DNA of 64,000 nt from Notamacropus eugenii (lineage: Eukaryota > Chordata > Mammalia > Diprotodontia > Macropodidae), in the NCBI RefSeq assembly GCF_028372415.1, contig NC_092872.1:547582205-547646204 (forward strand). Direction: 5' to 3'. Every line of letters begins with the position of its first letter. Position 1 is the stretch's first letter. The position numbers and the translations under genes are program-made. The notes under the pieces are model-generated. The model did not search any database, was not told where the DNA came from, and saw only the letters and a list, made by a program, of their open reading frames with translations. This document shows, piece by piece, positions 23,385 through 34,399 of the stretch.

Positions 23385-23590
23385 TTTCATCAATTAAGTA
23401 CCTATTGTGTGCAAAGCATGGTGCTCAATGTTGGAAGAAAAAGAAGCTTTAGATATAATTCTAGCTTCCAGGGAGCTTACAAGCGTAGGTAGCATAGATG
23501 ATGATAATAGAGAATGTTATATAAAAGCTGTAGACAAACATAAGATAAGGAGGAAGAATATTGACCAGGAGATTAGAGAAGCTTCCTAGT
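23385..23590 (-). repeat. L2 3'-end fragment
   Basis: 'aattaagtacctattgtgtgc' and 'ctagcttccagggagcttac' are the complement of the L2 tail. Confidence 0.65.
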
Positions 23591-23611
23591 GGTGATATTT
23601 TTTGTTCAGTT

Positions 23612-23735
23612 TTAATCAATCAACAAGCATTTATTAAATGCATATCATGTGATAGGGATCCAAATGCAGTGAATATAATGATCCTTGCTCACAAAAATTT
23701 ATATTTTAATGAGAGAAGACAAAAGAATATATATG
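23612..23735 (-). repeat. L2 3'-end fragment
   Basis: 'aatcaatcaacaagcatttatt' is the exact type of L2 terminus in complement, followed by 'tccttgctcacaaaaattta'. Confidence 0.7.
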
Positions 23736-23742
23736 TACACAC

Positions 23743-25275
23743 ACACATTTATTAAACTACTATGTGCCAGGAACTATGCTAAGCATTGATGGCACAAAAA
23801 AAGACGAAAGACAGTCCCTGCTCTTAAGAAGCTCACAGTCTTAACAGGGGAGACAGCATGCAAGCAACTATGTACAAATAAGCTGTACGTAGGAAATAGT
23901 CAACAGAGGAATGGTACTGAAATTAAGGGGAATCAGGAAAGGTTTCAAAGTCAGAGAAGCCAGGAGGTAAAGATGAGGGAGAAAGGGAAAGCATTCCATG
24001 CCCAGGGAACAGCCAACAAAACTTCTGGAGTTGGGAGATGTAGTGCCTCATTCAAGGAACAGCAATGAGGTCGATTTAACTGGATCGCAATACAAGGAAA
24101 TGTGTAAGTGTGTAAAAAGGCTGGGAAGGTGAGGGAATAGAGGTTAGTTTGTTAAAAGGCTTTGAATGCCAAACAGAGGTGATCAGGATACACTGGAGCT
24201 TATTAAGGAGGAGGATGACATGGTTGGACCCGTTTTAAGACAATCACTTTGACAGTTGAGTGATGGATTGGAGGGGAAGAGACTTGTATTAGAGCAAGTA
24301 GATCCGCCAACAGACCATTGCAATACTCCAAGCGTGAGGTGAGGAGGGTCTGTACCAGGTTGGTGGCAGTGACGCAGAGAAGGGTATGGATATAAGGTGA
24401 CATGAATATAAAATTTACAGAATTTGGCAACAGAATGGATACGGAGGGCCGGGGCCAGTGACAGAGACTAAATCAAGCACAACACCTCGGTTGCACGTCT
24501 GAGTGATTGGTTGGTTGGCAGTACCCTCAAAAGCAGTAGGGAACTTAGGAAGAGGGAGGGGTTTGGGGTAAAAGATGATGAGTTCAGTTTGGGACATGTG
24601 GAGTTTATGATGTGTATAGGACATCCAGTTCAAGATGTCCAATAAGTATTTGGAGATGTAAGACTGGAAGTTAGCCAAGAGGTTAGAACTGAATAAGTGG
24701 ATAGAAGAACTATCAGTATTATAGTGATGGTAATTGAAACCATAGGAGCTGATGAGATCACCAGTTGAAGTAGGATAGAGGAAAAAGAGAAGAGGGCCCA
24801 GGACAGATTCCTGTGGAGCAGGAACAAAGTTGAAAATAGACAGAAGACAGTAGTGTCAAGAAAACCTAGAGAGAAGAGAGGTGGGGGATTCAGAAGAGGG
24901 TGACTGACAGTGTCAAGGGCTTCAGAGAAGTCAAGAGTGGGGATTGAGGAAAGACTTTATATTTGGCACAGAAGACGTTATTGCTAACTTTGGAGAGAGC
25001 GGTTTCATTTGCATGATGAAGCTGGAAGCAAGAATTGGGAAGAGAGCGAGGAGAAAGCAAATGGAGGCCCCTATTGCAGATGACCTTCTCAAGGGGTTTA
25101 GCTACAAAAGGGAGGAGAGATAAGGGACCATACCTATCAGAGATGGATGGATCAAGTGTGGGTTGTTTTGAGGATGGAGGAAACACATGTTTTTGTAGGA
25201 AGTAGGGAATCAACCAATAGACCAGGAGAGATCCAAGATTAGGTGAGAGAGTGGGAATGACAGAAGGGCAATCTA
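23743..25275 (-). pseudogene. L2-clade LINE with decayed reverse transcriptase
   Basis: About 1.5 kb of an L2 element read on the minus strand, from the RT domain to the 3' tail at 23743. Near 24900-25200 the frame gives an RT block, GPLSLLPFVAKPLEK. The catalytic YADD position, after 'GDLISSYGFNYH', now reads YNTD (codons 24712-24723). Near 24300-24400 the frame gives LVQTLLTSRLEYCNGLLADL, the conserved L2 block downstream of the active site. The pieces fall in different frames with stops between them, so the copy is dead. L2 encodes an endonuclease and RT, and the endonuclease part is missing here. Confidence 0.88.
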
Positions 25276-25365
25276 TCTCTCAGGGTTGTTATGAGCATCA
25301 AATAAGGTATGTATTACAGTGCTTTGCAAACCTTAAAGCACTAAATATATGTTGGCTGTTATTGT
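25262..25365 (+). repeat. SINE 3' tail fragment
   Basis: 'ctctcagggttgttatgagcatcaaat' and 'gtgctttgcaaaccttaaagc' match the marsupial CORE-SINE tail. Confidence 0.6.
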
Positions 25366-26019
25366 ACAAAGTAAGCTAGATCTTATTCCAAGATTAAGGT
25401 GGTGAATGAAATAGTAGTACAAGCATACCAGATGGATTACTAAACAGATAACCAGAATATCTTTATGCTAGTCTATTACCTGGTCTGTGTGACCTTGGAC
25501 GAGTCATAACTCCTTTGAACATCTGTTTCCTCACCTAGAAAATATAGGGGGAAGAAGAAGGAGAAGGCTGGAAGAATATAAACTAGGTAATCATTAAACC
25601 TAAGTTTTTCTCCTGCTAGCTTATTAGAACATATATCATGGGCAGGTATCACAGACAGACATTAAACTGGGTCTAGGGAGGGACAGAAAGAGATGAAAGT
25701 GGATCACATTTTGGAAATTGTGCAGCATTTTCTATCATTTGAAATTGCTTCTTGCTATAAGGAAGCTCAGACATTCACTAGCTGTGTGACCCTAGGCATG
25801 CCACTTAACCTCTGTTTTCTATAGTAATAGCGGACTTATATAGCATTTAATTACGTGCTATATTGTAGGTGCTATGTAAATGCTCATTGCCTTCTGTCTT
25901 CCCCTATAAAATACCAGAAAGGGGAAAGCAGCTAACATATCTTTAGTATTTTAAGGTTTGCAAAGCACTGTACATACCTTATCTTATTTGAGGCTCACAA
26001 AAACCCTGAGAAGTAGATT
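25366..26019. other. Fragmentary SINE pieces
   Basis: Contains short SINE remnants near 25483-25555 ('gtgaccttggacgagtc') and 25768-25980 ('ctagctgtgtgaccctagg', then a MIR complement 'aaggtttgcaaagcactg'). About 75 bases at 25830-25905 resemble 26270-26345. Confidence 0.5.
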
Positions 26020-26165
26020 GTCCCTCTGTCATCCTCACTCTCTCACTTAATCTTGAACCTCTCTCTGCCTACTGGCTGCTTCCCTACTGCCTACAAAAAC
26101 ATCCATGTCTCCCCCATCCTCAAAACAACCCACAGTTGATCCATCTATCTCTGATCGCCATAGTC
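26020..26165 (+). repeat. L2 fragment, inverted relative to 25130-25275
   Basis: This plus-strand L2 piece matches the complement of 25130-25275 block by block ('cactctctcacttaatcttg', 'ttccctactgcctacaaaaac', 'cctcaaaacaacccacagttg'). Confidence 0.7.
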
Positions 26166-26345
26166 CCATTTCCTCAACTGTAAACTGGAGATGATAATAG
26201 CAACTACGTCTCAGGGTTGTTGTGAGGGTCAAATGAAAATATTTGTAAAGTGTTTAGCACAGTGCCTGGCACATCGTAATAGCTGACTTTTATACAGCAC
26301 TTAATTATGTGCTATATAAATGCTCATTCCCTTCCTGTCTTCCCC
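26166..26345 (+). repeat. CORE-SINE 3' half
   Basis: 'cctcaactgtaaactggagatgataatagc', 'cagggttgttgtgagggtcaaatg' and 'agcacagtgcctggcacat' are in order. Confidence 0.8.
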
Positions 26346-27010
26346 TTTAAAATCTCATCTACACCCCCACCCCCCAAACACTCATGTTCTTCCACTGATG
26401 TTACATGATTACAAATCATGGAATGCTGAGAATCACACACAATATCTAGTAAGCCAAAGGTCAGTAGAGAGACTCATTGTATATGTGTAAGTAGGTTTCA
26501 ACATATCTCCAAAAATAACTTATAGATAAGAAGTAGGCATAAAAGATAACATGGAGTATCTGTGTAACAGGAAGGTCATGTAGCAGGAATGAAGAATAAC
26601 AAAAAGAGCCTCAGTGCTAAAGTGTTGGAGGAACTGTAGAGGAAGGCATTCAGCCTGATAGCCAGAGCCCCTGGAGGATTCATAGAAAGACACAAGAGTT
26701 TCACAGGATGGGAAGGCATAGATGAGCTGCAATCTATATGGTGGAGGATGAACCCTTACTAATGAGATCACAGATCCATTGAAGTTTTGAAGGTCCTTTC
26801 TAGCTGACTTCCTGTGAGGCTGGATTTGCCTTGGCCTGCCACAGGTGCATCCCTTTAGCTCAGTTCCCCAGTCTTTTGGAAGTTGCATCAAGCTGTCATT
26901 GATGGATGTGTGTTTCCTGCTTGCCCTTATAGGCTAATATTACCATATGTTTAATTTTGGGTAGTTTTTTTTAAAGGTTATTGTAGTGTCTTTGAGTAAT
27001 GGAGACATCC
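26346..27010. other. No gene recognised
   Basis: The 123-codon minus frame at 26520-26891 has no family motif. A SINE-like 'aatgagatcacagatccattgaag' lies near 26760. Confidence 0.4.
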
Positions 27011-27479
27011 TGTAGTGTCATAAGGCCAGGGTTGGGGGTCTCTTTAGATTCAAGGTGTAAGGAGCTTAGTAGCATTCCCCACTCCACTAAATGAAGAAAC
27101 CTCAGGGAAGTTCAAAGTTCCTTTTCCTGTCGACAGAGAGTTCAAATATCAACTAGCCTCTGATTCCTTCAGCATGAATTAGCACCAGTCCCCAAATCTT
27201 GACCTGCACAGCAAGCCCAGACTCCTCACTCTCTCAGCCCCCCACCCACAATGACTGCTATTGTTTGAACGATTTAAGCACCCTATAAAACCCATGGGAT
27301 TTTATTGACTTGGGATGCTCCCCTTCCACCAGGGACCCCAGTAGTCTCTGACCTGTTTCTATCTTCTGTGAATGATGCAATGATTATGAATATTTCCCCC
27401 CAATAAACCTGGATTGCTTCACTTTCTCTCTGCTGACTCCCAACTAGAATCATGACTTTTGGTGGTCTGCCCTTTGCAT
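27011..27479 (+). mobile_element. Probable solo LTR with TATA box and poly(A) signal
   Basis: The segment begins TGTAGTGTCA, has TATAAAA at 27284-27290 and AATAAA at 27402-27407, and could end at CA 27479. The 112-bp TATA-to-AATAAA spacing fits an R region between them, as in gammaretroviral LTRs. No convincing target duplication was found, and TGTAGTGTC also occurs at 26982, so the left end is uncertain. Confidence 0.45.
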
Positions 27480-27505
27480 TTTGGGATCCTGAATCTTAAT
27501 CAAAG

Positions 27506-27979
27506 TGTTGTAGTTCACCCTTTGTTTTAGAAGAGGGCCAGTAATGTCACAGGGTGATATCTTGACTCCATCATGAATTGGATTTAAGTCATCAGGCCCA
27601 CTGTCTCTTCCAGAATCATGAAGTCCAGTGGCAAGACAAGTCAAGATGATTGGATGGCCCAGGATGAAGCAGATGGTCTTGACATCTTCAATGTCTGACC
27701 AAGCTCCAAGTGCTCCATAGTTCCTGCTTCAGCTAACTTCATGTCAGTTGGAACAACTTGTTCTCATCTCCCCATTCCTCTAGGGGACATCTTCACATAG
27801 TTGGGGGAGACATTTCCTTAACTCACCCATGGGTTCAAGGCCAGTCAGTTACCCTGGACCCAGCTTGACCTGTCTGTTCAGACAGTTTTTACCAAGGTAT
27901 AACCACTATACATGCTACAGCTTCTTGGAGCCACAGATGAGAATTGGGTGACAGGTGGACACCAAAAGCGCATCACTTC
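27506..27979 (-). repeat. Long copy of a SINE-like family ('acaaacaacaac' tail)
   Basis: AATCAAAG flanks both sides (27498-27505 and 27980-27987), so the 474-bp unit is one insertion. On the minus strand its 3' part ('tggcccatctccag'-like to the acaac tail) is the same family as 30857-31033, 57740-57922 and 58415-58605, which hold only that 3' part. The 5' 290 bases are seen once. No pol III boxes could be assigned with confidence. Confidence 0.75.
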
Positions 27980-28124
27980 AATCAAAGCATGTTAAGATGC
28001 AAATTATTAGTTCAAAATTTGCCCCTTAATTCACAGTGCTCCCACACATGCATACATGCCCATACCCTGCTGTCCCCCACACACACCATAATCATTTTCT
28101 TCATCATCATTGGAGAGAGGGCTT

Positions 28125-28265
28125 GGCATGGTGACTAAAGAGCTGAACTTGGTTATGCATCTGGACTGTGTTCTGCCTCTGACACCTACTGACTGACTGT
28201 AGGGAAGTTGCTTAATCTCTAACCACCCCAGGCTATGGACCCTAAGAATGTAAGTTGCAGAATGG
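28125..28265 (+). repeat. tRNA-headed SINE, left part
   Basis: 'ggcatggtgactaaagagctgaacttgg' and 'ttgcttaatctctaacc' form the head and core. The tail is displaced to 28533 by a MIR. Confidence 0.6.
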
Positions 28266-28530
28266 GTAGAAATAATAATATTTAGCTGGCATTTATATAG
28301 AGCTTTAAGGTTTGCACGATGTTTTACACACAGCTCATTTTATCTTCACAGCAACTCTGAGAGATAGATGCTATCATTATTTCCTTTTTATAGAAGAGGA
28401 AACTGAGGTAGACCCAGGTTAAATGATTTGTCCATGGTCATACAACAGATTAGTACTTGAGACTGTATTGGAACTCAATTTTTCCTGACTTGAGGTCTAA
28501 CATTCTGTCTGTTCCACAGCCTAGTTGCCA
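28266..28530 (-). repeat. MIR, near full length
   Basis: 'aataatatttagctggcatttatatagagctttaaggtttgc' through 'ctgtctgttccacagcctagttgcc' is the full MIR complement. Confidence 0.8.
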
Positions 28531-28532
28531 CC

Positions 28533-28605
28533 AAAGCTACATTGGTAGAGGGAGTTTCCTCACTGGAAATTCAGGCCACCAATGAAATCACAGATCTATA
28601 CCCAA
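28533..28605 (+). repeat. tRNA-headed SINE, right part ('gaaatcacagatc' tail)
   Basis: 'ttggtagagggagtttcctcactgg' and 'caccaatgaaatcacagatc' complete the copy begun at 28125. Confidence 0.6.
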
Positions 28606-28609
28606 AAAA

Positions 28610-28875
28610 TAAGAATAAAAACTCCCTGACATTCACATAGTGCTTTCGTGTTTGGGGAAAAAACAAAACCTAACCACAACAGACTTGTACATTGATTTTC
28701 TCATTTGAGTATCAGGAAAGCCTTGTGACATTGCCTTTGAGGCAGAAACACCTCCATTTTGGAAGAGGCTGAGGCTCAGAGAGAGCTTGCATGGTCCAAT
28801 CATTCTCCTAGAGCAAGAAGGTGTCAGAGGCAGGATTCCAGCCCAGCTGGTCCTGACTCAGCACTGCATGGCTGG
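28610..28875 (-). repeat. MIR-like SINE
   Basis: 'ctgacattcacatagtgctttcg', 'gaggctgaggctcagagag' and 'tgctggtcctgactc'-type ending are the MIR complement. Confidence 0.6.
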
Positions 28876-29036
28876 GCAGATGTCCGGAAATGAGGGAATG
28901 AAAGGACATAGAAATAGACAAAACAAGGTCACAGACAAGAGCTGAAAGGGGTCATCTAGTTCAGATGTAATATCTAAAAATGGTTGGAGATCACTGTTTT
29001 AGAATTATGACCAAATTTCCTAGAAGTTATACCTGT

Positions 29037-29274
29037 AGGGCAGTTAGGAGGCACAGGGGATAGAGTGCCAGGCCTGGAGTCTTATCTTCCTGAACTGAAA
29101 TCTGACCTCAGACTTTTACTAGCTGCGTGACCTTGGACAAGTCCCTTAACCCTGTTTGCCTCAATTTCCTCATCTGTAAAATGAACTGGAGAAGGAAATG
29201 GCAAACCACTCCACTATCTTTGCCAGGAAAACCCCAAATAGGGTATTGAAGAGTTGGACAGAACTCAACAACAA
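29037..29274 (+). repeat. tRNA-headed SINE, full length
   Basis: Head 'gggcagttaggaggcacagg', core 'gaccttggacaagtcccttaacc', distal 'ggaaatggcaaaccactcc' and (aac)n tail are all present. Related flanks 'atacctgta' (before) and 'atacctctgta' (after) look like an aged target duplication. Confidence 0.85.
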
Positions 29275-29479
29275 CATACCTCTGTAAACATAGTTGCCTG
29301 AGGAAAATGGTAGTCTAAAAGGTTTTGATCATATAAGGCTGCAGCCTAAACATTTTTAGTTCCTTTCTTAGGCAGGAGCTAATTGTAGGAAGTTTGTCTT
29401 AATTACCCTCATAGGTGCCAGAGAGGGTGTTTGCTTGGGGATATGGGATCATGGGATGGTGGATTTAGAGCTACAAGAG

Positions 29480-29895
29480 ACCTTAATCAGTCAGTCAATG
29501 AACAGGCAATCAATTACCATTTACTAAATGACTACTATGTGCTAGGTACTGTGAAAATACTGAGAATGCAAAGAAAGGTAAAAGACATTCCCTGCTCTCA
29601 AGTTGCTCACAGTCTAATGGGAGAGAAAACATGTCAAGAACTATGTACAAGCAAACTATATTTTGGATAAATATGAAATAATCAAATGATTGAGGGTATT
29701 AGGATTAAGCTTCCTGTGGAAGGTGGGATTTGAGGTGAGATTTGAAAGAAACCACAGAAGCCAAGAGGCAGTGGTGAGGAAGCTAAGAATTCCACGCCTG
29801 GCGTTTAGCCACCGAAAAAGCCTGTAACAGGAGAGGAGGTATCTTGTTCAAGGACCAAAGAGGAGGCCAGTGTATTAGGAGGAGGTGGAGGTATA
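29480..29895 (-). repeat. L2 3' end
   Basis: Complement of the L2 3' region: 'accatttactaaatgactactatgtgc', 'ccctgctctcaagttgctcac' and 'agcttcctgtggaaggtggg'. Confidence 0.75.
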
Positions 29896-29897
29896 TG

Positions 29898-30150
29898 AGA
29901 GCAGCTATGTGGTGCAGTGGAAAGAGAACAGAACTTGGAATCAGGGAGACTCATCTTCATGAGTTCAAATCCAGCTGCCTTGGACAACTGTGTGACTCTG
30001 GGCAAGTCACTTAGATTTATTTGCCTCAATTTCTCATCTGCAAATGAGCTGGAGAAGGAAATGGCAAACCACTCCAGTATCTTTGCCAAGAAAACCCCAA
30101 ATGGGGTTATGAAAAGTCAGACAGGACTGAAAAAACAACTGAACTGACTA
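29898..30150 (+). repeat. tRNA-headed SINE, full length
   Basis: 'gcagctatgtggtgcagtgg' head with A-box, 'gagttcaaatccagc' B-box, 'gggcaagtcacttag' core and 'gccaagaaaaccccaaatgggg' 3' part. Confidence 0.88.
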
Positions 30151-30174
30151 GAGGTGTAAGTTAAAGAAGACCAG

Positions 30175-30320
30175 ACAGGCAGGGACCATGTAGTCCCACT
30201 TCCTTTATAACTGAGGAAACAGGTTCAGAGAAGTTAAATGATTTGTCTGGTGTCTCATGTACTAAATGGCAGAAATGACATTTGAACACAGGTCCTCTGA
30301 CTCTCAATCTGTTACTCTTG
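30175..30320 (-). repeat. CORE-SINE fragment
   Basis: 'ccatgtagtcccacttcc', 'ctgaggaaacaggttcagag' and 'gaacacaggtcctctgactc' are the SINE complement. Confidence 0.6.
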
Positions 30321-30856
30321 CCTTTTGACCATGGGTATTAATTTGTTTTTGTTTTCTCTTTAAGATTTTTTAAAGAATAAACATTCTGAACATTTGTAAC
30401 AAAAGTCCTCTTAATTACCCATTTGAACCCTGACTCTGGAACCCCTTGCTACTTTCCTCAGGGTCATTGTGAGGTGCTTTGAGCAATCATTTATGCAAAT
30501 CATGTCCCCAATCCCCAAGCAGGGCAACACTATTCACAGACCTGCAAGAACCACAAATCTGGTAACAAAACATTTAATTAAGACACAAATAACATGAACA
30601 CCAAGGGAGAAGGAATCAGGCATTAGAACTATTCAAGGTCTCCCATGAGCAAGTGGCTGTTCTTTCCTATACTTCTGGAAATGATGTATGGATGGGAAAA
30701 AATTTCCAGACAAAAAAACTTACTTGGAAGTAGGGAAACTTCCTCCCATGCTTGGAAGGACTAGGGTGAGGAATGAATGATTAGACTCCTTTCTGTAGCC
30801 ATTGTGGAGGCATATTCTCCTGCTCGTCCTTGGGTTGGATTCTCTTTTTCTCCAGG
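30321..30856. other. No feature recognised
   Basis: Unassigned sequence up to the SINE target duplication at 30844. Confidence 0.45.
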
Positions 30857-31033
30857 AGCCATCTCCAGTTCTCCTGATCTATATTTTGCCACTGGGCCCA
30901 GATGGCTCTGGAGGAGAAAGTGAGGCTGGTGACCTTTCTCAGCCCTCCCTCACTTAAATCCAATTCACTTACAAGTTATGGCATCATCTTCTTGATATCA
31001 CAGTCCTCTTTGAGAATGAGGGACAAACAACAA
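30857..31033 (+). repeat. SINE copy with perfect 13-bp duplication
   Basis: CTTTTTCTCCAGG flanks both sides (30844-30856 and 31034-31046). The insert matches the 'ctctggaggaga...gtgacc' family and ends 'gggacaaacaacaa'. The exact duplication proves a 3'-intact, 5'-truncated insertion of 177 bp. Confidence 0.88.
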
Positions 31034-31046
31034 CTTTTTCTCCAGG

Positions 31047-31395
31047 TCTGCCTGTTACCTCCTAGTGGGATTAATTTCCTGAGTTTGGAAGCTCCATAGT
31101 CACCAGAGATCATCCAGTTTCTGTGTAGGCAGCTGTATTCATGTGTCTTCAGTAAATGACTCTTCACCTCCAACACCTCAGAAATAACTCATGGCTCCCT
31201 TTCCCCATGGATCTGGATCTGCTTACTTCATTTGTCTTTATTGAATTCACATCTCATATCCTGATCCAAATCTAAGTGTTCTTTCATCAACTATAACACT
31301 ACCTCTCATCTTATTTCTTAGGGATTTTATGTCCTGTAAAAATTGATTCATTCCACAACCACTTATTAAGCAGCATTTTAAAAAATCCTGGTCCA
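31047..31395. other. No feature recognised
   Basis: Unassigned AT-rich sequence. Confidence 0.4.
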
Positions 31396-32402
31396 GGTAG
31401 TTTTCTTTTTCTTTTTTTTAAATAAAAATTTTATTGATACTTTAAAAAAAACACATCACCTACATTTCCCAATATATTCTTCCCCAATGCCTCCCAAAGA
31501 GACATCTCATACTTATTGACTCTGGACTTTATGTTAGTGTTAGGCTCTGCTCATGTCTATGGGGGAATGTCTGGTCTGAAGTTCTGTCTACTATGTCCTT
31601 CTGCTGCTTTCACAATTTATTCTGTGGACCTGTAAGTTTTTGGTGTTTCCAAAGTCATGTGATCTGGGGAGAGGTCTGGTCACTGTCCTCCTAGTCTGTG
31701 ATCTTCAGATTCTTGATCCTGTTAGGATCTATTGGCTTCTATGTGATTGAGTTTCCAAAAACTATTTTTGGACTCATCACAATTAGCCTTCTGATAGGTT
31801 CTGTGAGTTCAGAGTGACTGAACTTCTGGCTCCCTCTTGGTCCTGGTCTCCAGCTGTAGTTTATTCCATTTCAGACTTATATGTGGGACTAACGGTAAGA
31901 ACTGAGTCCCTTCTCTGCTCTTAGGTTCAGAACTGCACAGCTGTGTTTCTGGAACCACATAGGGCCCCGGATCTCTCATGAAAGTAACCTCTCCTCTCCA
32001 TCCAGGAACTGTAATCCAGTACTGGGTAATTGGCAACACATCTGTCAGATGGCACCCATTTCTATGCACAGTGATAGTAGAGGGTACTCCCTGGGATCCT
32101 TTTCTTCCCAAGTATTCAGTCCCTTTCCTATCTCTGGGTGCTGGACTGTCCCCTACCTCTGCTACCACCACCACAATCCATTCTCTTCTGCTACCTCTTC
32201 CACCTACTGTTACAATGCTGCTGCTACACTGTGCTCCTCACCTGCCTCTAATCCAGTGTCGGTCCTGGGTTGGAAAAATTACTCACTGTGACATTTTCTT
32301 GGCTTTCCTGATCAGAATTCATTTTGGTGTGCCTTCTAGGTCATTGTAGGTGAGGCTGTGAAGGAGCTAAAAAAAAACTGCTACCTCTCACTCCTCCAAC
32401 TT
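31396..32402 (-). mobile_element. Minus-strand retroelement, probably L1-derived
   Basis: On the minus strand the unit ends with AATAAA (complement near 31431) followed by an A-rich tail at 31402-31422. Its 5' end near 32402 reads 'agttggaggagtgagagg', resembling the 'aagatggcggagt' start of marsupial L1 5' UTRs. The overlapping open frames of about 120 codons on both strands (31809-32349) show no known domain. It could be a deleted L1 or another family. Confidence 0.4.
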
Positions 32403-32424
32403 GACTTTGCCTTTTGCATTTGAC

Positions 32425-32500
32425 TTCTAAATGAGCATTTATATAGCATCAACTATGTGCCAGGCACTGTGCTAAGCACTTTTAAAACAAATATTATTTC
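32425..32500 (-). repeat. MIR fragment
   Basis: 'catttatatagcatcaactatgtgccaggcactgtgc' is the MIR complement. Confidence 0.7.
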
Positions 32501-33025
32501 ATTGGTTATTGGAAAAAATGCTATAGCAGGTGGGCTTTCAGCAGTTGACTAGAATTAGGAGGCATCTTCTTGGAAAAAAAAAAGGAACCTTCTAACCCCA
32601 AATCAGAAAGAAATTTTATCATGCTACCATGGGGAAATTAGTCAAAAGAATAGAAATAATCTTAGCCTAGAGGCACTTTGCCTGGCTGTTTCCCTGTCTG
32701 GGTATGGTGGCCTGATTTTAGCAAGAAGAGGTTTTCTAATCTTTGTGTTCTAGTAGACCCAACCAAGAAAGCCAGCAGCCTAAAGATATGAAGCCCAGAA
32801 GCTGGTAGCTGAAAACTGTTTAGGAGCCATGAAATCAGTGGATATGCTATGCCCTGTGGGGAAGCAGTGATACAGTTCCCCCTGGAGAGCGTCTCTAGTG
32901 AAACCCATGCAAGGATATCATCAAAATACATTGGTGCCCTCCAACTTTGGGAGCAGGAGTTGCTATTCCACACATGGGCTTTGTTCATAAACATCTTCTA
33001 TGTGGATGTCCTTTAACAGTGTGTC
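32501..33025. other. No gene recognised
   Basis: A minus frame at 32662-32994 contains YFDDIL but nothing else of a reverse transcriptase (see rejected items). Confidence 0.4.
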
Positions 33026-33092
33026 CAAATCATGCATGATATACATATATACATATATACAAACACACACACACACATATATATGTACATAT
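33026..33092. repeat. (TATACA)n/(CA)n microsatellite
   Basis: Alternating atacat and acac units with a palindromic TA core. Confidence 0.85.
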
Positions 33093-33534
33093 AGGAGCAG
33101 CCCTCAATGTGTGCTTTGACTGTGCATGCTGCTTAAATGTGTTCCCCACACTCAGTTCCTATGCAAGTCTACTGTCCCCTGTGATGGCATGTGTGTTTGT
33201 GGGAATAAGACATAGTAATATAGGTCCAGGTTAATGGGAATGTTCTCTTTCTGATATTCTTAGCATACTATTTCATTAAATGTCTTTGCTTTGAAATAGT
33301 GGTGTCCATCAGCTGTTTAATGATAGTAAATACATTGGTGGGGATCTATGGCTTTAGTTAAGTAAAGTCCCACAGAACTCCCTGATTCTGGGGTAGCTTT
33401 ACCTGTCTGGGCCTGTCTGGGAGAACTGGGAGTCTCAGGTACTTCAGACATCTTGAAACATGGCTCAAATTTTAGCAGTTTTTTAAAATGTAAACCATAG
33501 GTAGTGACTTTTTTTCTTGAAAAAATAAAAAAAC
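33093..33534. other. No feature recognised
   Basis: Unassigned sequence before the L1 5' end. Confidence 0.4.
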
Positions 33535-34399
33535 TTGGGGAGCCAAGATGGTGGAGTAGAAAGATGCACATACTCTAGCTCTTCCCCCACAGCCCATAAA
33601 ATACCTATAAAAAATGACTCTAAACAAATTTTAGAGCAGGAGAAGCCTCAGAATGACAGAGTAAAAAAGATTTCCAGCCCAAGGTAGCCTAGAAGGCTTA
33701 CAGGAAAGCTCTATTGCATGGGCACAGAACCCAGTGAAATGCAGCCCCGCATGGGCTGCACAGCACGATGTAGCAGGGTCAGGACCCAGGAACAGGTCTC
33801 AGGGGCAGAATCCCCAGTAGCAGTGGCAGTTATGAGATCCTTCAACCCACAATCACCAAAGATAGCTTCAAAGGTCAGTGAGAAAGCTTTTTCAAGTGGG
33901 TGACAAGGGAGCAAGGTCCTCCCCTAACCCTAGCCCCAGGTGGCTGCAGTGGCGGAAGAGGAAGAGGCAGCGCCACAGCAGCAGCAACAGCAGCAGTGTC
34001 CATTTTTGGAACCTTCCACCTAAAGACCCTGGGGGAATTGAGTTGCTGATCTAGGTCTCAGCCCTGAGTGGATCTGGTGGAGGCTCTGGAAAGGGAATTC
34101 TACTTGCAGATCCTAGGCAGGAAGTTTTGGTAGCTCCCAAACCAGTGCACAGGCCAGGAGAGGAGTAAACTCCTCTCCCTTGATTGTGCCACCATGGAGG
34201 AACTGAGAACTTACAGGTCCCCAGAGTTTACCCTCCTCTTGACAAAGGACTCAAAAGTCAAGTAACTGGCTGGGAAAATGCCCAAAAAAGGGAAAAAAAT
34301 AAGACTATAGAAGGTTACTTTCTGGGTGGATAGGTATTTTCTTCCATCCTTTCAGATGAGGAAGAACAATGCTTACTATCATAGGCCTCCAAAATAAAT
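33535..34399 (+). mobile_element. Marsupial L1 5' UTR
   Basis: It starts 'ttggggagccaagatggtgg', the standard start of marsupial L1 5' UTRs, and is followed by 'catactctagctcttccccc' and 'atttccagcccaagg'. A CAG-rich patch lies at 33967-33999. The complete 5' start is unusual because most LINE copies lose this end. It leads directly into ORF1. Confidence 0.8.

Noticed and set aside
26520..26891. 123-codon minus frame
   Set aside because: No recognised motif, no splice context and SINE-like sequence inside it.
31978..32349. 123-codon plus frame
   Set aside because: It overlaps an antisense frame of the same length within a minus-strand retroelement and shows no domain or codon pattern.
32662..32994. 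Minus frame with YFDDIL resembling a Ty3-type reverse transcriptase active site
   Set aside because: Residues before and after do not follow any RT block order, and no integrase or gag sequence is nearby. Six residues alone are not enough.
33967..33999. CAG-repeat coding possibility
   Set aside because: It lies in the L1 5' UTR, where CAG-rich runs are part of the family consensus.
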